Made by a program: the position numbers and the translations under genes
Assembly (NCBI GenBank): GCA_964651405.1
Contig: CAZYZB010000030.1
Coordinates: 1-9,543 of the forward strand
Origin: JAWBOD01 sp964651405
GTDB lineage: Archaea > Aenigmatarchaeota > Aenigmatarchaeia > Aenigmatarchaeales > Aenigmatarchaeaceae
Length of the DNA: 9,543 nt
Direction: 5' to 3'
The notes under the pieces: generated by a model
What the model saw: the letters and a program-made list of their open reading frames with translations, nothing else
Databases searched by the model: none
What the model was told of the DNA's origin: nothing
Part shown: piece after piece, positions 1-5,726 of the stretch
Layout: every line of letters begins with the position of its first letter
Numbering within the stretch: position 1 is the stretch's first letter

Positions 1-387
1 GCTGTAATAGAAACCCAGGTAAATGCAGACGATATTCTTTATTTCTCCGGGAAGTTTGCCGGCTATGAACATTTGAAAGGAGTTAAAAGGAAGTATGAAA
101 GCTTGGAAGAAGTTAAAAAAATGTTAAAAAATAATTTGAAAAAACTATCAATAGGCAATATTGAAGATGTGACAATAAAAAAGAATAAAGTTCTAATAAA
201 GATAAAGAATTGTGCTTTCTGTGAAAAAAACAAGGCTTCAAAAGTCAAATGTTATTTTTTAATAGGTTTTATTTCTGGGTTAGTATCAAAAGCTTTAAAT
301 TATAACTTTTACAAGTTTTCAGGAAAAGAAATGAAATGCAAAAACAATATTAATGAAAATTGTGTTTTTGAGATAACTAGCGTTTAA
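1..387 (+). CDS. V4R-domain protein, 3' part (5' end outside window)
   Basis: The frame is open from base 1 to the TAA at 385-387, so the gene begins upstream of the window; a TTG at 73 is not a convincing start because in-frame codons continue before it. The last about 60 residues resemble a V4R (4-vinyl reductase) domain, a small ligand-binding fold found in archaeal and bacterial regulators. They show an NCAFCEKN segment, a further Cys, a glycine-containing hydrophobic stretch (GFISG), then a GKEMKC ... NCVFEI ending, which is the usual Cys pattern near the V4R C-terminus. Such domains may bind small hydrophobic ligands or metal. The next gene, 52 bases downstream on the same strand, is a TrmB-like regulator, and V4R and HTH proteins are often associated. 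The domain call rests on pattern recognition; the function of the whole protein is unknown. Confidence 0.7.
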   Translation, partial: AVIETQVNADDILYFSGKFAGYEHLKGVKRKYESLEEVKKMLKNNLKKLSIGNIEDVTIKKNKVLIKIKNCAFCEKNKASKVKCYFLIGFISGLVSKALNYNFYKFSGKEMKCKNNINENCVFEITSV

Positions 388-400
388 TTTTAAATGAAAC

Positions 401-409
401 CTTTATAAA
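401..409 (+). promoter_or_regulatory. TATA-like promoter of the TrmB-like gene
   Basis: CTTTATAAA lies in the 52-base gap, centred about 35 bases before the ATG at 440. With the usual archaeal spacing, transcription would start near 432, giving a leader of about 8 bases with no Shine-Dalgarno site. The TrmB-like gene would then have its own promoter rather than depend on the V4R gene. Confidence 0.5.
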
Positions 410-439
410 TTAACATAAGTATTTATTTCTTTTATAGTC

Positions 440-757
440 ATGATTGTTATGGATAAAATAAAGGAAGGTTTGGCTCTCATTGGTCTAACTAATTTAGAGG
501 CTGAAGTCTGTTTAAAACTGTTAAATAAGAAGCAAGCTAAGGTAAGCGAGTTAGCTAAGGAAACCAAAATTACAAGAACTCCGCTTTATCCCCTTTTAGA
601 GAAACTTGTAGAAAAAAGTATAATAGAAAAAATAGACAAAAAGGTTATAATATATAAAGTAATAGAACCAGTAAAATTGCTAAAATTAATTGAAAATTGG
701 GAAAGCGAACAAACTAAAATAATAAAAGAATTTAAAAAATATATTAAAAATCGTTAA
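440..757 (+). CDS. TrmB-type winged-helix transcriptional regulator
   Basis: This small DNA-binding protein (105 aa) has an N-terminal TrmB-like winged helix. The helix pattern is clear: GLTNLEAEVCLKLL is helix 1, KVSELAKETKITRTPLYPLL is the helix-turn-helix with its recognition helix, and EKLVEKSIIEKID followed by KVIIYKVIEP forms the wing. The C-terminus (residues about 80-105) is a charged helix that could serve in dimerisation. Full TrmB sugar sensors are over 300 aa; this has only the DNA-binding part, as do many short archaeal TrmB proteins, so no ligand domain is present. The neighbouring V4R protein might supply sensing, which is inference. I chose ATG 440 because it sits closest to the expected leaderless position; ATG 449, which removes three residues, is also possible. 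Confidence 0.8.
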   Translation: MIVMDKIKEGLALIGLTNLEAEVCLKLLNKKQAKVSELAKETKITRTPLYPLLEKLVEKSIIEKIDKKVIIYKVIEPVKLLKLIENWESEQTKIIKEFKKYIKNR

Positions 758-903
758 TTATTTTCACTTCTTAGAATTTGAAGATTAGAATTTAAATAAT
801 TATTAATTTTAAAGCTAGTGCGAGAACCGCACTGAAAGGTTAATGCAGGGGGCCTGATTTGAACTGACGCATCGGTTAATTCATAAGATATAAAATGCGC
901 ATT
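758..903. other. Non-coding gap between convergent genes
   Basis: The gap separates the stop of the TrmB-like gene from the stop of the minus-strand operon. No convincing reading frame was seen. It contains a perfect 6-bp hairpin with a 5-base loop at 817-833 (AGTGCG/CGCACT), a tRNA 3'-end-like segment on minus at 844-868, a direct repeat GGTTAAT at 838-844 and 874-880, and a 16-bp palindrome at 891-906. The centre is markedly richer in G and C than the flanks, which suggests a structured RNA or RNA gene remnant. I could not find paired archaeal C (RUGAUGA) and D (CUGA) boxes, so a C/D sRNA is not supported. Confidence 0.5.
844..868 (-). pseudogene. Possible tRNA 3'-end remnant (T-arm plus acceptor)
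   Basis: Read on minus, this gives GTCAG, the T-loop TTCAAAT, CAGGC, then CCCCTGC and A. That is the layout of a tRNA T-stem (4 of 5 pairs, one G-T wobble, one A-A mismatch), T-loop with the conserved GTTCAAATC, acceptor 3' strand and discriminator base. The matching 5' acceptor GCAGGGG, D-arm and anticodon arm are not seen upstream on minus, where the coding end of the next gene lies. It could be a decayed tRNA, an attachment-site scar from an integrated element, or chance. Confidence 0.3.
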
Positions 904-906
904 TTA
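891..906. repeat. 16-bp perfect palindrome over the operon's stop codon
   Basis: TAAAATGCGCATTTTA equals its own reverse complement. It includes the TAA stop of the minus-strand gene (904-906). In RNA it can form a 6-bp A-U rich stem with a GCGC loop. It may be a 3'-end structure or a binding site; no function can be assigned from one copy. Confidence 0.5.
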
Positions 907-1284
907 AGCTTCGAATTTTCTGATGATTTTACTCAACTGTTCAAAAGCTTCTTTTTCATTAATTTTCATAGGAATTCCAAATATTCTAACCTTATCAATC
1001 ATTTTCATTTTCTTCAAAAGCTTTAGGTTGTATCCCAAGTCAAAATCATGCATAGAATAGATTTTTTCTGTTACAATACTGTCTACATCTTCTATCAACT
1101 CGACTTTCTTTATCCCTTTAACAGAATCTATTATATTTAATTCCTTTTCAATTTCCAAATCTTCGACTGTGTCAAATTCTTTGAACTCCAAAGAAGGAAA
1201 TTCTTTTCTTAACTTAACAATTAACTTCAGAGGTAGGCTATCCTCTCTTACCAAAGGATTCCCGAAAACATAAATTGTTCTCAT
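904..1284 (-). CDS. Hydrogenase maturation protease-like protein
   Basis: A small (126 aa) protein resembling the HyaD/HybD/HycI family, which binds the nickel of a [NiFe]-hydrogenase large subunit and clips its C-terminal tail. The N-terminus reads IYVFGNPLVREDS, matching the family's GNPL...D/E start (E14 or D15). D53 (IIDSVKG) and H79 (SMHDFDLGYNLKLL) fall where the other metal ligands of HybD (Asp62, His93) are expected. It is shorter than the roughly 150-165 aa bacterial enzymes. I chose ATG 1284 because the family starts just before IYVFGNP; an upstream in-frame ATG at 1326 would add 14 unrelated residues and overlap the transporter gene. It is the last gene of the minus operon, four bases after the transporter stop. 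Together with the HypC-like protein in the operon this supports a nickel-enzyme maturation role, but no hydrogenase is in view and the true substrate may differ. Confidence 0.7.
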   Translation of the reverse strand: MRTIYVFGNPLVREDSLPLKLIVKLRKEFPSLEFKEFDTVEDLEIEKELNIIDSVKGIKKVELIEDVDSIVTEKIYSMHDFDLGYNLKLLKKMKMIDKVRIFGIPMKINEKEAFEQLSKIIRKFEA

Positions 1285-1288
1285 AATA

Positions 1289-2185
1289 TCAAATATTTTG
1301 GAATTCACTCTTAACACTGGAAACAATATATGCTCCTATTAAAATCAAAGCAGAGCCTGCTATTTGTATAAGAGGAGCAGGTTCTCTCAAAACGATCATT
1401 CCAATAAGAAGAGAAATAACAGGAGATATTAAAAGCAGAGTTGATGCTTTTGAAACGTTTATGAGCTTTAGGCTCCAGTACCAGAAGAAAACATAGCCAA
1501 ATAAAATTACTGTGGAAATACCTATATTGAATAGCTGCTGAGCGCTTAAGCTCAAGATTATGTCATACTTTCCAATTAATATCGCAAATGCGAAGAGTAT
1601 GACGCCTCCAAAAAACATTCTTACAAAAGAAACAAAAAAGTTGTTCTCGCCTTTAACCATGGCTTTTCTTGCTATTACAGCTTCAAATGCCCATAGGATA
1701 GTTGCGATGACGACTAGAAAATCTCCTAATGAAGGGTTTAGCCAAAGTTGAGTTGGAATTATTTCAGAAAAGAATATTGCAACTGTTCCCAAAAACATTA
1801 TCAAAAGGCTGTAGAAGTGTTTTTTAGATATTTTTTCCTTTAGGAAGATAAAAGCTAGCAAGACAGCATATAAAGGCAAAGTCTTATTCAAGAAGGCTCC
1901 TCTTCCAGCTGTTGTTAATTTCAAACCTGTAAAGAACAACAAAAATGCGACTGCCCCACCTATTATCGCTATCATGGCTAATTGCTTTGCATCTGTCTTT
2001 ATCTTAACATGCCCACGACTAAAATAAACTATCACAAAAAATGCTATTCCTATTACAAGAGACCTAAGGGCAGTGAAGACCAAAGGATCGAAATTAACCA
2101 CAAAAATCTTGTTTAGTGGGATTGAGAATCCGCTTATTATTGCGGCAGTTATTGCAAAAATAGTTCCGCTGGTCTCTTTGTTCAT
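1289..2185 (-). CDS. DMT/EamA family transporter, ten helices
   Basis: A 298-residue integral membrane protein of the drug/metabolite transporter superfamily, made of two EamA-type repeats of five helices each. The first repeat runs from about residue 7 to 143 and includes LNKIFVVNFDPLVFTALRS and the later KTLPLYAVLLAFIFLKEKIS, the usual end-of-repeat P...LLA..FLKE signature. The second runs from about 154 to 290 with the matching SPVISLLIGMIVLREP near its end. Length and topology are normal. EamA proteins export or exchange small metabolites across the cytoplasmic membrane; substrate cannot be predicted from sequence. It lies between the HypC-like and protease-like genes, six bases after the former and four before the latter, so all three are probably co-transcribed. 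A metal or cofactor-precursor role is only a guess from context. Confidence 0.85.
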   Translation of the reverse strand: MNKETSGTIFAITAAIISGFSIPLNKIFVVNFDPLVFTALRSLVIGIAFFVIVYFSRGHVKIKTDAKQLAMIAIIGGAVAFLLFFTGLKLTTAGRGAFLNKTLPLYAVLLAFIFLKEKISKKHFYSLLIMFLGTVAIFFSEIIPTQLWLNPSLGDFLVVIATILWAFEAVIARKAMVKGENNFFVSFVRMFFGGVILFAFAILIGKYDIILSLSAQQLFNIGISTVILFGYVFFWYWSLKLINVSKASTLLLISPVISLLIGMIVLREPAPLIQIAGSALILIGAYIVSSVKSEFQNI

Positions 2186-2191
2186 ATTATC

Positions 2192-2728
2192 TTATACCTT
2201 ATTTGATTTAAAATAACTTTTCTTTAATTTCCAAAGCCTTTTGGCTAGATTTTCATTTATCTTCTCTACAACAAAATTTCTATGGACCACGACGTTGTCT
2301 CCTGTCTTTAGATTTTGAATAAAGTTTGTTTTGTATTTTTTCTTTCCTATTGTAGTTTGGACAAGTGCTCTTCTGTTTTTCAGGTTTAGAATTCTTCCAG
2401 GGTATGTCATACATGCTAATGAGTCAAAATCTCTGAAAATTTTGTATCTTTTATCTACGATTTTGTCGTGTTCAAACAAAAAGTATTTTCTTATGGCAAT
2501 TTCATCTATAGACTTTTTTTCAAGCTTTTTTGCTATTTTTATACACATTAGGATGGCAGTCTTAAAAATTCTTTCAGAGTCCTTTGGTATCTTTTCATTA
2601 AAGGAGACGTTTTTCATTAGTTTCCTTATGTAATCTTTTGATACAATTCCTCTTTTAATCAAGGTCTCTACACATGGTAATGCGTATCTTAAGAAAAGCA
2701 ACCTTGCTTTCTCATTTTCAAAATCCAT
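2192..2728 (-). CDS. HypC-like domain fused to an unassigned N-terminal helical domain
   Basis: The protein has 178 residues in two parts. Residues about 105-167 resemble HypC/HybG/HupF, the small chaperone that carries the Fe(CN)2CO group and docks on the hydrogenase large subunit. It has C106 followed by MTYPGRI (compare MCLAIPGKI), a beta-rich centre, a GD turn (143-144), VVVH (146-149), F152 and VEK (154-156). HypC proteins normally start at that Cys, which becomes residue 2 and must be near the end to act; here about 105 residues precede it. The N-terminal part is helical and charged with no Cys pair, and I do not recognise it. The gene heads the operon with the transporter and protease-like protein. 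The ATG at 2728 is leaderless, with a TATA-like box centred about 27 bases upstream. The HypC match is good by pattern but needs a profile search; the domain could have been recruited for another role. Confidence 0.7.
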   Translation of the reverse strand: MDFENEKARLLFLRYALPCVETLIKRGIVSKDYIRKLMKNVSFNEKIPKDSERIFKTAILMCIKIAKKLEKKSIDEIAIRKYFLFEHDKIVDKRYKIFRDFDSLACMTYPGRILNLKNRRALVQTTIGKKKYKTNFIQNLKTGDNVVVHRNFVVEKINENLAKRLWKLKKSYFKSNKV

Positions 2729-2765
2729 GGTATTAATAAATAGTTCGAATAATTAATACTTTCGT
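2729..2765. promoter_or_regulatory. Symmetric bidirectional promoter, both transcripts leaderless
   Basis: The 37-base gap between divergent starts (2728 minus, 2766 plus) carries TATTAAT at 2731-2737 and its inverse ATTAATA at 2752-2758. Each is centred about 27-31 bases before the ATG it would serve, so each probably works as the TATA box of one direction, with transcription starting at or within a few bases of the ATG. There is no room for a Shine-Dalgarno site for either gene. Confidence 0.6.
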
Positions 2766-3314
2766 ATGAAGGATTTTGTCTTAAAATTAGCAAGAGAAGC
2801 AATAGAGAATTATGTTAAGACAGGAAAGAGGATTCCTGTTCCTAAGGAATATCCGAAGGAACTAGAAGGAAAGAGAGGGGTTTTTGTAACAATCTACAAA
2901 ACCCCTAAGGAATTAAGGGGCTGCATAGGCCTTCCATATCCACAACAACCTTTGATAGAAGGTATAATAGAAGCTGCTTGCGAAGCTTGTGAGGATCCTA
3001 GATTTCCTCCCTTGTCCAAGGAAGAGTTAAAGGACATTTTCATTGAAGTTTCTGTTCTAACGAAGCCAGAACTAATAAAAGTAAAAAATTCGAAAGAATA
3101 TCTCAAAGAAATAAAGATAGGAAAGCATGGTTTGATTCTTATTAATGGTTCTTCTGGAGGATTATTCCTTCCGCAGGTTCCTGTTGAGCAAAAATGGAAC
3201 TGCGAGCAATATTTGGAGAACCTATGCTATAAGGCAGGGCTTACTTCTGATATTTGGTTAGACCCTTTAACCAAGATTTACAAGTTTGAAACTAAAATTT
3301 TCTCTGAAGAATAA
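2766..3314 (+). CDS. AMMECR1 domain protein (AmmeMemoRadiSam system protein A type)
   Basis: A full-length (182 aa) AMMECR1 family protein, conserved in archaea, bacteria and eukaryotes. Hallmarks in order are the N-terminal helix (LKLAREAIENYV), GVFVTIYKTPKELRGCIG with the invariant RGCIG at 51-55, DPRFPPL at 77-83, IEVSVLTKPE around 93-102, HGLILING at 121-128, GGLFLPQVP at 131-139, and a C-terminal WNCEQYLENLCYKAGL. The family sits beside Memo and a radical SAM enzyme in many genomes; those partners are not in this window. The biochemical role is not firmly established; a function in modification chemistry or RNA/protein repair has been suggested. The start is leaderless with a TATA-like element at 2731-2737. 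It is transcribed away from the HypC-fusion operon from the shared promoter. Confidence 0.92.
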   Translation: MKDFVLKLAREAIENYVKTGKRIPVPKEYPKELEGKRGVFVTIYKTPKELRGCIGLPYPQQPLIEGIIEAACEACEDPRFPPLSKEELKDIFIEVSVLTKPELIKVKNSKEYLKEIKIGKHGLILINGSSGGLFLPQVPVEQKWNCEQYLENLCYKAGLTSDIWLDPLTKIYKFETKIFSEE

Positions 3315-3327
3315 TCGTTATATGTCG

Positions 3328-3348
3328 TCTATAATGCTTTATTATAGA
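3328..3348 (+). repeat. 8-bp inverted repeat upstream of the membrane protein gene
   Basis: TCTATAAT (3328-3335) and ATTATAGA (3341-3348) are exact inverse copies separated by GCTTT. The repeat lies 13 bases after the AMMECR1 stop and 45 before the next start. It could be a 3'-end hairpin for AMMECR1, or an operator, because TTTATTATAG inside it is a plausible TATA box for the gene at 3393. Confidence 0.5.
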
Positions 3349-3381
3349 AAGTTTTAAGAATGGGTTTTCCAAAAGAAGTAT

Positions 3382-3387
3382 AGGTGA
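3382..3387 (+). promoter_or_regulatory. Shine-Dalgarno site AGGTGA that sets the start at 3393
   Basis: AGGTGA matches the archaeal 16S rRNA anti-SD (ATCACCT) and lies five bases before ATG 3393. The in-frame GTG at 3384 is part of this site and so is not the start. Confidence 0.75.
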
Positions 3388-3392
3388 AACAA

Positions 3393-3782
3393 ATGGCAAA
3401 GAAATCAGCAGGTTGGGTAAAACTTAGTGGCTATCTATTCTTGCTAGGAATTATAATATCAATAATAGCAGGAATATTTGAGGCATCTTTGACGGATTAT
3501 ATAACAACGATACACAGCTTACTAGTTATTTTCGGTTTTGTAATCGGTTTACTAGGAGCTGCAGGGATGGGAACAATTGATAGAACAGACACACAAATAT
3601 TCTTACTGGCAGTTGTAGCTTTGACAGCAGCTGGCGGTTCAGGAGCAATATTAAGAGAAATAATACCACCAATAGGAACATACTTAGCTTCTATTGTTGG
3701 TTACATAGCAACATTGGTATTGCCAGCAGCAGTAATAGTTGCTTTAGAAGCGATCTGGAGAACAGGTTCAACAAAATTCTAG
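3393..3782 (+). CDS. Small four-helix membrane protein, unknown function
   Basis: This 129-residue protein is almost entirely hydrophobic. Helices can be placed at about 11-29, 38-58, 67-88 and 98-120, with short basic ends (MAKKSAGWVK at the N-terminus, WRTGSTKF at the C-terminus). There is no signal peptide, no cysteine and no catalytic motif that I can name. The loop between helices 2 and 3 holds a polar DRTDT segment (63-67), and glycine/alanine-rich helices (GLLGAAGMG, TAAGGSGA) suggest tight helix packing, as in oligomeric membrane proteins. The start at 3393 is fixed by the AGGTGA site. It is probably a single-gene unit, between the inverted repeat at 3328-3348 and the T-rich stretch after 3790. 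I do not recognise the family. It does not clearly align with the membrane proteins at 7815-9479. Confidence 0.8.
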   Translation: MAKKSAGWVKLSGYLFLLGIIISIIAGIFEASLTDYITTIHSLLVIFGFVIGLLGAAGMGTIDRTDTQIFLLAVVALTAAGGSGAILREIIPPIGTYLASIVGYIATLVLPAAVIVALEAIWRTGSTKF

Positions 3783-3789
3783 TGACATA

Positions 3790-3830
3790 ATCTTTTTTAT
3801 AACCTTCCCTTTTCTTTTTTATTTTCTTGA
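3790..3830 (+). terminator. T-rich stretch: probable terminator and following promoter
   Basis: After the membrane protein stop the + strand is pyrimidine-rich with several T runs (CTTTTTT at 3791-3797 and CTTTTTT near 3812-3819), the usual form of archaeal intrinsic termination, without a stem-loop. TTTTTTATAAC around 3793-3803 could also be the TATA box of taw2, placing its transcription start about 20 bases before ATG 3846. Confidence 0.5.
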
Positions 3831-3845
3831 AACAAATTAGATTCT

Positions 3846-4682
3846 ATGAGTTTTTATACAAAACTAAGGTCTAAACTAAAACTCAATGAAAAGGAATCAG
3901 ATGCTTTACCACATGGCTATCAAATAATTGGTAAGATTCTTCTGATAAAGCTAAAGCCAAAACTCATAAGGCATAAAAAAATAATAGGAAAAACTGTCTT
4001 AGAGTTATTTCCTTATGTTCATACTGTCTGTTTGATGAAAGACATCGGAGGCGTTGAAAGAAAACCTAAAATAGAAATAATAGCAGGTTGCAAAAATACT
4101 CAGACTTTGCATAAAGAACATGGCTGTCAATTTTTAATAGATGTCTCAAAATTAATGTGGTCTCAAGGAAACAAAGAGGAGAGACTACGACTAGTAAAAC
4201 TGGTTAAACTGAACGAAACGATAGTTGACATGTTTGCCGGCATCGGCTATTTCTCGATATTTATAGCGAAATACTCAAAGCCTAAGAAGATTTATGCAAT
4301 AGACATTAATCCAGAAGCAATAGAATACTTAAGAAAGAATATTTGGATGAATAATGTTGAGAACAAGATAGAAATTTTGCAAGGTGACTGTAGAAAATTT
4401 TCCAATCTATTGGAAAACAGTGCAGACAGAATAATAATGGGCTATTTATTTAATACTGAGAAATTTCTGCTTTATGCTTTGAAAATTGCTAAGGCAAATG
4501 CTTTTATTCATCTTCATAGAACAGTAAAAATCGAAGATATAGAGAAAATAAAGGAAAAAATTGTTGAAATCGGAAAGAAAAACAATTGTAAAATAAAAAT
4601 AATAAATATGATTAAAGTAAAGTCATATGCTCCAAAAATTTGGCATGTTGTTTTTGACTTGAAAATAAGCAGGTATCGATGA
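3846..4682 (+). CDS. taw2: tRNA-Phe wyosine-pathway aminocarboxypropyltransferase Taw2 (TYW2)
   Basis: This enzyme transfers the 3-amino-3-carboxypropyl group of S-adenosylmethionine to 4-demethylwyosine at position 37 of tRNA-Phe (EC 2.5.1.114), in the cytosol. It has the Trm5/TYW2 layout: an N-terminal domain with HGY(23-25), then HKEHGCQFLIDVSKLMWSQ (89-107) followed by GN..ER, where Trm5 has FSPR, and a Rossmann SAM domain with VDMFAGIGYFSI (127-138) and AIDINPEAI (151-159). The segment RIIMGYLFNTEKFL (195-208) is the TYW2 version of the Trm5 NPP/NLP site. H224 and YAPKIWHVVFD at the C-terminus also fit. At 278 aa it is full length for the archaeal form. It overlaps the next gene by ATGA, so the two are probably translationally coupled. 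A Trm5-family gene, the pathway's earlier step, lies just beyond on the other strand. Confidence 0.88.
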   Translation: MSFYTKLRSKLKLNEKESDALPHGYQIIGKILLIKLKPKLIRHKKIIGKTVLELFPYVHTVCLMKDIGGVERKPKIEIIAGCKNTQTLHKEHGCQFLIDVSKLMWSQGNKEERLRLVKLVKLNETIVDMFAGIGYFSIFIAKYSKPKKIYAIDINPEAIEYLRKNIWMNNVENKIEILQGDCRKFSNLLENSADRIIMGYLFNTEKFLLYALKIAKANAFIHLHRTVKIEDIEKIKEKIVEIGKKNNCKIKIINMIKVKSYAPKIWHVVFDLKISRYR

Positions 4683-4933
4683 GTTTAAATCTTTTTCCAT
4701 TGATAATAAAATTAAGTGATTTCATAGGTGAGGATACAGAAAGAAAAAGATTATTTGACGAGCTTTTGGGAATTAATAAACTTCCATCTGATGTTTGTAG
4801 GCCGATTTATTGCACATTTTCTAAGATAGATAGAGTTGGTAAAAGAGGTTGTAGTGTAGGATGCAACCCAGAAAAGAAAGAATACTGTGAGAAACACAGT
4901 AATGAAAAATATAGGCAAAAACCAAATCAATAA
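4679..4933 (+). CDS. Small Cys-rich protein coupled to taw2, unknown function
   Basis: The protein has 84 residues with five cysteines: C40 and C45 (C-x4-C), then C58, C62 and C70, plus H73. The spacing suggests a zinc- or iron-sulfur-binding patch in the second half; the first half (NLFPLIIKLSDFIGEDTERKRLFDELLG) is helical. The ATG overlaps the taw2 stop (ATGA), with AGGT four bases upstream, so it is made together with Taw2. That argues for a role in tRNA-Phe modification or substrate binding, but I know of no family with this pattern and do not assign one. The stop codon touches the stop of the opposing Trm5-like gene with no bases between. Confidence 0.7.
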   Translation: MSLNLFPLIIKLSDFIGEDTERKRLFDELLGINKLPSDVCRPIYCTFSKIDRVGKRGCSVGCNPEKKEYCEKHSNEKYRQKPNQ

Positions 4934-5704
4934 TTATATTACCTTAATATCAATCCTAACCTTTTCAATTCGAGGTGCATAGGGCAGAACGTCTTGTCTG
5001 CCAACAATTTTATATTTTACCTTGCATTTTTTTGCTATTTCTTTAATCTTTTCCTCCAAGTCTTTGAACTTGGCTTCTTTGGACAAACCATACAAATGGA
5101 TTATGGTTCCTTTTTTAGAATATGAAAAAGCTATGTCTAAATAATCGATTGCTTTCTCAACCAAAGGCATTATTATTCTATCAACTTTTCCTACTTCCTT
5201 TGCTTTTCTAACGTCTTTAAGAATTGGAATTATCTTCTTCTCTAAACGATTTAGCTTAACATTTTCCAAGGCATATTTGTGAGCTGCAGGATTTAATTCA
5301 ACAGCATAAATCTTACTCACTAGTGGCTGTTTTTTAGCAATAGTTATAGGATAAGGGCATACACCAGAAAACATTACTAATACTTCTTCTCTTGGTTTTA
5401 CAATTTCTGCGACTCTCTGTCTTTCAGTCGACTCACGAGGTGAGAAATAAGCTTTTTGAGGATCTAATTTAAAGAAGCATCCGTATTCCTTGTGAATGAC
5501 TTCAGTATTTTTATTACCTGCTATTAATTTGCAAGGATAAAGGCGGAATGTGTCTTTTCTTTCAGAAAGCTTTTTTAAAACAGACTTGACAGCCTTGTGT
5601 CTTTTCATTATTTCTTTAGCTGCTTTCTTAGGATTTTTTACATTTACACCTAACAAAGCTATAGATTTTTCCTTGCTTCCAATGATGTCATAGGCTATTC
5701 GCAT
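4934..5704 (-). CDS. Trm5-family tRNA methyltransferase-like protein
   Basis: A class I SAM methyltransferase of the Trm5 family (256 aa). Trm5 makes m1G37 in tRNA, and some archaeal forms also methylate the wyosine intermediate. Visible hallmarks are RHKAVKSVLKK (35-45), an IHKEYGCFFKLDPQK segment (70-84), YFSPRESTER (86-95) with the Arg of the Trm5 FSPR motif, the SAM-binding VLVMFSGVCPYPITIA (108-123), and AVELNPAAHKYALENVKLN (134-152). At the position of the Trm5 NLP/NPP catalytic loop it reads DRIIMPLVEKA (175-185), so the catalytic Asn is absent; many archaeal Trm5-like proteins have MPLP here, from memory. It lacks the long N-terminal D1 domain of full Trm5 (about 330 aa). The start is leaderless, with a TATA box about 27 bases upstream. 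It may be an active specialised Trm5 or a divergent paralogue; substrate is not certain. Confidence 0.82.
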   Translation of the reverse strand: MRIAYDIIGSKEKSIALLGVNVKNPKKAAKEIMKRHKAVKSVLKKLSERKDTFRLYPCKLIAGNKNTEVIHKEYGCFFKLDPQKAYFSPRESTERQRVAEIVKPREEVLVMFSGVCPYPITIAKKQPLVSKIYAVELNPAAHKYALENVKLNRLEKKIIPILKDVRKAKEVGKVDRIIMPLVEKAIDYLDIAFSYSKKGTIIHLYGLSKEAKFKDLEEKIKEIAKKCKVKYKIVGRQDVLPYAPRIEKVRIDIKVI

Positions 5705-5726
5705 AGATAATTGATTTATTTATTAG

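Noticed and set aside
63..248. Phe-rich frame on minus opposite the V4R gene
   Set aside because: Composition is the mirror of Lys/Glu codons of the V4R frame, which has a clear domain pattern.
877..910. Leu(TAA) anticodon loop (CTTAAAA on minus) extending the tRNA-like piece
   Set aside because: The loop lies on the coding end and stop of the protease-like gene, the flanking bases do not pair as an anticodon stem, and the variable region would be too long.
919..926. TGATGA resembling a C box of a C/D sRNA
   Set aside because: It lies inside the coding end of the protease-like gene and has no paired D box at a suitable distance.
1560..1751. Reading frame on + opposite the transporter gene
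   Set aside because: It lies wholly within the well-supported EamA gene, shows no domain, and is low-complexity; an antisense shadow.
2331..2633. 100-codon frame on + opposite the HypC-fusion gene
   Set aside because: Phe/Ser/Leu-rich composition is typical of the reverse of Lys-rich coding sequence; no promoter or homology signal.
3384..3392. GTG start three codons before 3393
   Set aside because: The GTG is part of the AGGTGA Shine-Dalgarno site that serves ATG 3393.
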